Positions 1 through 4,466 of a DNA stretch of 6,865 nucleotides are shown piece after piece. The notes under the pieces are model-generated. The model worked only from the letters and a program-made list of their open reading frames with translations. It did not search any database and was not told where the DNA came from. A program made the position numbers and the translations under genes. Position 1 is the stretch's first letter; every line of letters begins with the position of its first letter. The stretch is taken from NCBI GenBank assembly GCA_020056645.1, contig JAGVHJ010000216.1:1-6865 (forward strand). Reading direction: 5' to 3'. This stretch comes from Desulfobacterales bacterium. GTDB taxonomy: Bacteria; Desulfobacterota; Desulfobacteria; Desulfobacterales; JAHIVH01.

Positions 1-2
1 AA

Positions 3-101
3 AAAATAGGTGTTATGTTTTTAGAAAGAGCGGACGATAATAATGAAAAAAGGAGCGAAAAGCAGGTCTCGCTACACAAAATAGAGAATAAAAATAAGTA
101 A
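3..101 (+). CDS. Possible C-terminal end of an upstream gene (partial, unidentified)
   Basis: From the left edge, this is the only forward frame that stays open for more than about a dozen codons; it ends in TAA at 99-101. The visible part reads KIGVMFLERADD and then a strongly charged Lys/Glu/Asn-rich tail. A short beta-like hydrophobic strand followed by a hydrophilic tail suits the C-terminus of a soluble protein. The strand loosely recalls the last strand of PilZ domains, but about 33 residues are too few to assign a family. A Met codon at 15-17 would allow a free-standing 28-residue ORF, but it has no ribosome-binding site that I can see inside the window. An open run of this length in AT-rich DNA could also be chance. 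No hairpin terminator follows; the next recognisable signal is a promoter 15 bases downstream. Confidence 0.4.
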   Translation, partial: KIGVMFLERADDNNEKRSEKQVSLHKIENKNK

Positions 102-115
102 TTGCATGCTAATTG

Positions 116-145
116 TTGACATGCTTCACTAAAAAATGATATAGA
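116..145 (+). promoter_or_regulatory. Sigma70-type promoter for the M23 peptidase gene
   Basis: A perfect -35 box TTGACA (116-121) is followed after 18 bases by TATAGA (140-145), and TG at 137-138 gives an extended -10. Transcription would start near 152, leaving a leader of about 100 bases before the ATG at 256. The hexamer CATGCT occurs twice (105-110 and 120-125), the second copy overlapping the -35 box, which could be a regulator half-site pair or chance. In the leader, TTGAAT is tandemly repeated (198-209), and TTGAATT (198-204) can pair with AATTCAA (247-253) just before the start codon. CGGTTTAA also occurs twice (214-221, 241-248). These matches are visible; any regulatory role is inference. 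Confidence 0.6.
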
Positions 146-255
146 TGGCGAACATCGAAGTTTATCATTACCAGAATCATCACTCGTAAAACACAAATTG
201 AATTTGAATCAGGCGGTTTAAAAAACTTATAACAGGGTACCGGTTTAATTCAACT

Positions 256-1182
256 ATGAATGATAGACTAACCGTATACATCATGAGCAGCTCCGGCTCG
301 ACCATGAGGCAGAGTTCGATTTCAAAGCGGACGATCGCAATCTTCTTTTCCGCCATTTTCGTTTTTATCCTGATCTGCGGATATGTGGTCACAGACTATG
401 TGACGCTCAAGAAAACGTTCGTCAATACGGGTAACCTTGAAAGAAAGATCGGAGACCAGGACGAGGAGATCCGGTCTCAGCGACAACAGATACAATCCTT
501 CGCCTCTGAAATAAACGCCCTAAAAAATCAGATTGTCCAAATCAATGATTTTGAAAAGAAAATCAGGATCATCGCCAATATTGAAAAGTCACCCGAGGAG
601 GAGAGCCTTTTTGGGATCGGCGGGTCGATCCCCGAAGATATCAACTCAAACCTCCGCATCAATGCGAAACATGACAACCTTCTTCGTGAGATGCACAATC
701 AGATAGGTGAGCTGGATGTCGCCTTTACAAACCAGGAAAAAGGGCTCTCAGAGCTGATACAAGGCCTTGAGGCCAAGAATAACATGTTGCTCTGCACCCC
801 CGCTATCCGGCCCTGCGACGGATGGGTCACCTCCAAGTTCGGTTACCGGGAATCTCCATTCACCGGAAGAAGAGAGTTCCATAAAGCCCTTGATATCGCC
901 AATCGTCATGGCTCCAAGATCCACGCCACCGCCGATGGGACCGTTATCTCCGCCGAAACGGAGGGGATGTACGGGCGAACGCTTTTGATCGATCATGGCT
1001 ATGGAATGGTGACCCGGTACGCCCATCTGAACAAATTTCTCGTCAATAAAGGCGCCTCTGTAAAACGGGGAGAGCCGATCGCAGAAATGGGCAACACGGG
1101 GAGAAGCACCGGACCCCACCTTCATTATGAAGTCAAATTAAATGGCCTGCCGGTCAATCCGGATAAATATATTCTCAACTGA
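256..1182 (+). CDS. Membrane-anchored M23 (LytM-type) peptidoglycan endopeptidase
   Basis: This 308-residue protein has the layout of a bitopic cell-wall hydrolase. Residues 1-25 are short and basic, about 26-48 form one membrane helix that looks like an uncleaved anchor, and 52-110 and roughly 131-175 are heptad-rich and probably coiled coil. Residues 188-304 are a LytM/peptidase M23 domain. The zinc and catalytic residues are all present: H209 and D213 in HKALD, H257 in RYAHL, and H288 and H290 in GPHLHYE. It should therefore be an active zinc peptidase cutting peptide cross-links in the periplasm, not a degenerate EnvC-like activator. C180 and C187 could form a disulfide.

The ATG at 256 is preferred over an in-frame ATG at 283 because LTVYIMSSSGS looks like the conserved segment preceding the anchor in this protein type. 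A TGA at 205-207 blocks longer starts. Neither ATG has a good Shine-Dalgarno; AGGG at 234-237 is too distant. The exact substrate bond is unknown. Confidence 0.9.
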   Translation: MNDRLTVYIMSSSGSTMRQSSISKRTIAIFFSAIFVFILICGYVVTDYVTLKKTFVNTGNLERKIGDQDEEIRSQRQQIQSFASEINALKNQIVQINDFEKKIRIIANIEKSPEEESLFGIGGSIPEDINSNLRINAKHDNLLREMHNQIGELDVAFTNQEKGLSELIQGLEAKNNMLLCTPAIRPCDGWVTSKFGYRESPFTGRREFHKALDIANRHGSKIHATADGTVISAETEGMYGRTLLIDHGYGMVTRYAHLNKFLVNKGASVKRGEPIAEMGNTGRSTGPHLHYEVKLNGLPVNPDKYILN

Positions 1183-1266
1183 TTTTCCCTTCTCTATCCC
1201 GTCCTTTTTTCTTCCTTGGACAAAAAAAGAAGCTCACATTTTTCAAAATTATTCATGCGCCTCCAA

Positions 1267-1295
1267 TTGTAATTTCAGGAGTCATGGTGTATAAC
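1267..1295 (+). promoter_or_regulatory. Candidate secA promoter
   Basis: TTGTAA (1267-1272) and TATAAC (1290-1295) are separated by the ideal 17 bases and match the sigma70 consensus at 4/6 and 5/6 positions. Transcription would begin near 1302, just before the structured leader at 1309-1390. The -10 box lies inside an inverted repeat, CATGG (1283-1287) and CCATG (1296-1300), which could be an operator. No convincing terminator separates the M23 gene from secA, so read-through from the upstream gene is also possible. Confidence 0.4.
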
Positions 1296-1308
1296 CCATG
1301 TCGTTTTG

Positions 1309-1390
1309 TTAATCGGGAATATTTTCAATAGGTCCGATGATCGAATCGTCTCAAACCCAATCAGATACAATGATCGTGAAAACCGATTAA
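1309..1390 (+). promoter_or_regulatory. Inverted-repeat leader structure ending on the secA ribosome-binding site
   Basis: TTAATCGG (1309-1316) is perfectly complementary to CCGATTAA (1383-1390). Directly inside, TTTTCA (1322-1327) pairs with TGAAAA (1377-1382), and CGAT (1335-1338) pairs with ATCG (1373-1376). The right strand is therefore 18 consecutive paired bases, while the left strand has bulges of 5 and 7 bases. The last two paired bases, A1389 and A1390, belong to the secA Shine-Dalgarno AAGGGG (1389-1394), so the fold would put that site at the foot of the helix. Pairing is read directly from the sequence; stability was not computed and control of secA translation is inference. CGAT can alternatively pair with ATCG at 1345-1348 in a local hairpin. 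Confidence 0.4.
1337..1390 (+). CDS. Possible 17-codon upstream ORF in the secA leader
   Basis: ATG at 1337 opens the reading frame MIESSQTQSDTMIVKTD, and its TAA (1388-1390) overlaps the secA Shine-Dalgarno. AGG at 1330-1332 lies four bases upstream and is a weak, rather close ribosome-binding site. A ribosome on this ORF would traverse the 3' arm of the leader stem and stop on the secA initiation region, an arrangement suited to translational coupling. The peptide has no signal sequence and no recognisable arrest motif, so it is not a SecM homologue. Chance is a real possibility for an ORF this short. Confidence 0.18.
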   Translation: MIESSQTQSDTMIVKTD

Positions 1391-1405
1391 GGGGAAACAG
1401 GATTC

Positions 1406-3931
1406 ATGTTAATTAAATTCTTGACGAAAATTTTTGGAACGAAAAATGAGCGGGAGCTTAACAAGCTTCAACCAACCATCGAATTGATCAACGCCGCCGA
1501 ACCCCGGATCAAATCGCTGAGTGATAGTCAACTAACGCAGCAAACCCTTATCTTTAAAGAAAAAATCGATCAGGGCGCCTCCCTGGACGATATTTTGGTG
1601 GAGGCCTTCGCAACGGTTAGAGAGGCCTCATTACGTGTATTGAAAATGCGGCATTTTGACGCCCAGTTGATCGGAGGAATCACCCTTCACCAAGGAAAGA
1701 TCGCAGAGATGAAAACGGGTGAGGGAAAAACCCTGGTGGCCACCCTGCCTGCCTATCTGAACTCCCTGACCGGAAAAGGGGTCCATATCATCACGGTGAA
1801 TGATTATCTCGCCAATCGCGACGCCGAATGGATGGGCCAGATTTATCGATTTCTGGGTCTTTCCGTTGGAACGATTGTCCATGGACTTGATGACAGGCAG
1901 AGAAAAGAGGCCTATGGCGCGGATATCACCTATGGCACCAACAACGAGTTCGGCTTCGATTATTTAAGAGACAACATGAAATTTTACAGGGAACAGCTGG
2001 TCCAACGGAATTTGAACTACTGTATCGTCGACGAGGTGGACAGCATCCTGATCGACGAGGCTAGAACGCCGCTCATCATTTCCGGCCCTGCTGAAAAATC
2101 GACCACCCTTTATACCCAGGTGAATCTAATTATCCCGTCATTGAAACTGGATAAGGACTACACCTTGGATGAAAAAGCCAGATCCGTTGTTTTAACGGAA
2201 GAAGGGATGGCCAAGGTCGAGACCAAACTGGGTGTGGAGAACCTTTTTGATCCGACAAACATAGAGATGCTCCACCATGTCAACCAGGCGTTGAAAGCCC
2301 ATACCCTCTTTAAACGGGACGTGGATTATATTGTAAAAGAGGGGGAGGTGATCATCGTCGATGAATTCACCGGACGACTCATGCCAGGCCGGCGATACAG
2401 CGAAGGGTTGCATCAAGCCCTGGAAGCCAAGGAAAATGTCAAGGTTGAAAATGAGAATCAAACCCTTGCCTCCATCACCTTTCAGAACTATTTCCGCATG
2501 TATGACAAACTGAGCGGCATGACCGGAACCGCCGAAACCGAGGCAACGGAATTCGAGAAAATCTATGGCTTGGAGGTGATGGTGATCCCCACCAATCAGC
2601 CGATGATCCGTATTGATAACGCGGATGTCATCTACAAGACCAGAAAGGAAAAGTTCGAAGCCGTGATGGATGAGATCGTTGAGCTCAATAAGAAGGGCCA
2701 GCCCGTACTTGTGGGAACCATCTCCATTGATGTGTCTGAGGATCTGAGCAATAAGCTCCACAAGCGGGGAATCCGCCATGAGGTCCTCAATGCAAAAAAT
2801 CACAGCAAGGAGGCGGAGATCGTCTCCATGGCTGGGCAGAAGGGTGCCATCACCATTTCAACCAACATGGCCGGCCGGGGAACCGATATTGTCCTGGGGG
2901 AAGGGGTCGTTGATCTTGGGGGGCTTCATATCATCGGCACGGAGCGGCATGAGAGCCGGCGGATCGATAATCAGCTACGAGGCCGGTCTGGAAGACAGGG
3001 CGACCCAGGCTCATCCCGGTTCTATTTGTCCCTCGAAGATGACCTCTTGAGGATTTTCGGAGGAGAACGGATTTCCACGATTATGGAGCGGCTTGGCATG
3101 CAGGATGGCGAGCCGATCGAACACCGGTTTATCAGCAAGGCCATTGAGAACGCCCAGACCAAGGTTGAAGGCCACAATTTCGAGATCAGAAAGCAGCTCA
3201 TTGAGTATGACGACGTGATGAACCAGCAACGGGAAGTCATCTACAAACAGCGCCGGGAGGCGTTGAGCGGCGAAGATCTGAAGCCCTGGATCGAAGAGAT
3301 GATCGAGGAGCGGGCCTTTGAAATATCGAGCGCGCACATGGCCGATCAATCCAAGGGGGGGGAGGTCGACGTCAAGGGATTGAACGATGCGATTTATATT
3401 CAGTTTAACTTCAACGCCGGTTTGGAGCAGGAGCATGTGATCAAGCTGGGAGATCAGCTGGGCTTCCATATTTTTGACCGGGTTCTCTCCCTTTACAATG
3501 AAAAAGAGGCTGCCGCCGGCTCCGAGAAATTCCGGCAGATTGAACGGTTCATTGTGCTCCAGACGGTGGACAGCTCGTGGAAGGAGCATCTGCTCTCCAT
3601 GGACCACCTCAAGGAGGGTATCGGCTTAAGGGGGTATGCCCAGCAGAATCCGTTAATCGTTTATAAGAAAGAGGGATTCGCTCTGTTTCAGGAGATGATA
3701 TCACGGGTCAAAGAGGAGATCGTCCGTATCTTGTTCAGAATCCAGATTGTTGAGAATCAGACTCTTGACCGGATTAAACCGGACGAGAAGAAACAGAATT
3801 TGACCTTTTCCCATGGGGATGGCGCCCAAAAGAAAACACCGGTGAAACGGGACGATGACAAGGTGGGGCGCAATATGCCCTGTCCCTGCGGAAGCGGCAA
3901 AAAATATAAAAAGTGTTGCGGGGTCAATTGA
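1406..3931 (+). CDS. secA: Protein translocase motor ATPase SecA
   Basis: SecA is the ATPase that drives unfolded preproteins through the SecYEG channel at the inner membrane. The 841-residue protein is full length for a lineage with a short C-terminal linker (E. coli SecA has 901). Nucleotide-binding domain 1 carries Walker A TGEGKT (104-109), TNNEFGFDYLRDN (178-190) and Walker B DEVD (209-212) followed by DEAR (217-220). The preprotein cross-linking domain is about 226-370. Nucleotide-binding domain 2 shows MAGRGTDI (488-495) and QLRGRSGRQGD (523-533). Helical scaffold and wing follow, with the two-helix finger around 728-750. The tail is a SEC-C zinc motif, C826, C828, C837 and C838, which in the family binds zinc and contacts SecB or ribosomes.

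The start ATG follows AAGGGG (1389-1394), 11 bases away, with AGGA (1399-1402) closer. The N-terminus MLIKFLTKIFG is typical. A run of eight G at 3355-3362 lies in the variable wing region without breaking the frame. Confidence 0.98.
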   Translation: MLIKFLTKIFGTKNERELNKLQPTIELINAAEPRIKSLSDSQLTQQTLIFKEKIDQGASLDDILVEAFATVREASLRVLKMRHFDAQLIGGITLHQGKIAEMKTGEGKTLVATLPAYLNSLTGKGVHIITVNDYLANRDAEWMGQIYRFLGLSVGTIVHGLDDRQRKEAYGADITYGTNNEFGFDYLRDNMKFYREQLVQRNLNYCIVDEVDSILIDEARTPLIISGPAEKSTTLYTQVNLIIPSLKLDKDYTLDEKARSVVLTEEGMAKVETKLGVENLFDPTNIEMLHHVNQALKAHTLFKRDVDYIVKEGEVIIVDEFTGRLMPGRRYSEGLHQALEAKENVKVENENQTLASITFQNYFRMYDKLSGMTGTAETEATEFEKIYGLEVMVIPTNQPMIRIDNADVIYKTRKEKFEAVMDEIVELNKKGQPVLVGTISIDVSEDLSNKLHKRGIRHEVLNAKNHSKEAEIVSMAGQKGAITISTNMAGRGTDIVLGEGVVDLGGLHIIGTERHESRRIDNQLRGRSGRQGDPGSSRFYLSLEDDLLRIFGGERISTIMERLGMQDGEPIEHRFISKAIENAQTKVEGHNFEIRKQLIEYDDVMNQQREVIYKQRREALSGEDLKPWIEEMIEERAFEISSAHMADQSKGGEVDVKGLNDAIYIQFNFNAGLEQEHVIKLGDQLGFHIFDRVLSLYNEKEAAAGSEKFRQIERFIVLQTVDSSWKEHLLSMDHLKEGIGLRGYAQQNPLIVYKKEGFALFQEMISRVKEEIVRILFRIQIVENQTLDRIKPDEKKQNLTFSHGDGAQKKTPVKRDDDKVGRNMPCPCGSGKKYKKCCGVN

Positions 3932-3984
3932 GTTATTTATTGTTATTGTATCATTTTTTTAAAATCATTGAACGACTTTCTAAC

Positions 3985-4022
3985 TTTACAAGTTCACGAA
4001 AAAATCTTAAATTAAATCTAAT
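3985..4022 (+). promoter_or_regulatory. Candidate promoter(s) for clpS-clpA
   Basis: Two overlapping sigma70-like pairs are visible in AT-rich DNA after secA. The first is TTTACA (3985-3990, 5/6) with TAAATT (4008-4013, 4/6) at 17-base spacing. The second is TTCACG (3993-3998, 4/6) with TCTAAT (4017-4022, 5/6) at 18-base spacing. Either would start transcription at about 4020-4030 and include the bulged stem at 4049-4103 in the leader. AT-rich spacers produce such matches by chance, so this is tentative. Confidence 0.33.
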
Positions 4023-4048
4023 AGTGTTGAAGGGGATGGGTCTCTTTC

Positions 4049-4103
4049 TCCGTAGCCGTTCGTTTTCAGGCAAGGTGTTCTTTTTTAAAAAACGCCCTAC
4101 GGA
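4049..4103 (+). promoter_or_regulatory. Bulged stem-loop between secA and clpS (leader element or weak terminator)
   Basis: TCCGTAG (4049-4055) pairs perfectly with CTACGGA (4097-4103). Directly inside the right arm, GGTGTT (4074-4079) pairs with AACGCC (4091-4096) with one G-T wobble, and the hairpin is extended by the T6A6 run at 4081-4092. The right strand is contiguous, whereas the left strand has an 18-base bulge (4056-4073). Only four T follow, after AAGG, so it is a poor intrinsic terminator. It could be a structured leader of clpS or a processing or stability element after secA. The rest of the spacer (3932-4142) is AT-rich and holds nothing else I can name. Confidence 0.35.
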
Positions 4104-4142
4104 AGGTTTTATAAACAATCTGTTAGTGTTTAATGGTTTCAA

Positions 4143-4463
4143 ATGTCGATGAGTGATTACGAGGATCTGACATCTGAAAGTATTCTTTCCGATACCCGTG
4201 AAAAAGCGAAAGAACCTTCCATGTACAAGGTTCTCATGCATAACGATGACTATACGACCATGGAATTTGTTGTAAACGTTCTCGTTTCCATATTCAATAA
4301 ATCACAGCGAGATGCGGAAGAGATCATGATGAGGATTCATAAGGAGGGGCTGGCCATATGTGGGATCTATACCTACGAAATCGCCGAAACCAAGGTGACC
4401 GAAGTTCATAACCTGGCCAGACATAACGGCTTCCCTTTAAAAAGCACATTTGAAAAGGTTTGA
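4143..4463 (+). CDS. clpS: ClpS, N-degron adaptor for ClpA
   Basis: ClpS binds proteins with an N-terminal Leu, Phe, Tyr or Trp and hands them to the ClpAP protease in the cytoplasm. At 106 residues it has the same length as E. coli ClpS, and the binding-pocket residues fall at the same numbers: N34, D35, D36, T38, gatekeeper M40 and H66, within HNDDYTTMEF and RIHKEGLAICG. The flexible N-terminal extension (about 1-25), which in the family enters the ClpA pore, is present. The C-terminal half contains AETKV (81-85).

The ATG at 4143 is the first possible start, because TAA at 4131-4133 closes the frame upstream. An in-frame ATG at 4149 is an alternative. Neither has a clear Shine-Dalgarno, which is odd for the first gene of an operon and may mean low or controlled translation. 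clpA follows after three bases. Confidence 0.97.
   Translation: MSMSDYEDLTSESILSDTREKAKEPSMYKVLMHNDDYTTMEFVVNVLVSIFNKSQRDAEEIMMRIHKEGLAICGIYTYEIAETKVTEVHNLARHNGFPLKSTFEKV
4454..4458 (+). promoter_or_regulatory. Ribosome-binding site of clpA inside the clpS 3' end
   Basis: AAAGG sits within the last codons of clpS, eight bases before the clpA ATG. With only three bases between the clpS stop and the clpA start, ribosomes finishing clpS can probably reinitiate on clpA, linking adaptor and unfoldase synthesis. Confidence 0.6.
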
Positions 4464-4466
4464 CGT

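Noticed and set aside
145..189. 14-codon ORF just after the first promoter
   Set aside because: Its ATG lies at the -10 box, upstream of the expected transcription start, and it lacks a ribosome-binding site.
1201..1232. T-rich then A-rich stretch after the M23 gene as an intrinsic terminator
   Set aside because: GTCC/GGAC gives only four GC-containing pairs, and the T6/A7 pairing competes with it; there is no stable GC stem followed by a T run.
1284..1331. 15-codon ORF in the secA upstream region
   Set aside because: Its AGGAG is only two bases from the ATG, and the ORF start overlaps the likely -10 box, so it would be absent from the predicted transcript.
1406..1408. SecM-type secretion monitor upstream of secA
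   Set aside because: No upstream ORF with a signal peptide and arrest motif exists; the neighbouring gene is an M23 peptidase ending 223 bases before secA.
2192..2803. Long minus-strand ORF opposite secA, with similar ones at 3011-3607, 5585-6124 and 5991-6599
   Set aside because: These lie antisense to highly conserved ATPase genes, have no initiation signals or recognisable motifs, and reflect the codon bias of the sense gene.
3913..4152. 79-codon forward ORF overlapping the secA end and the clpS start
   Set aside because: It begins inside secA in another frame, has low-complexity AT-driven composition (Phe, Leu, Lys, Ser) and no ribosome-binding site.
4133..4156. Seven-codon ORF overlapping the clpS start as a coupling ORF
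   Set aside because: It has no Shine-Dalgarno and its stop lies inside clpS beyond both candidate starts; chance overlap is the simpler explanation.
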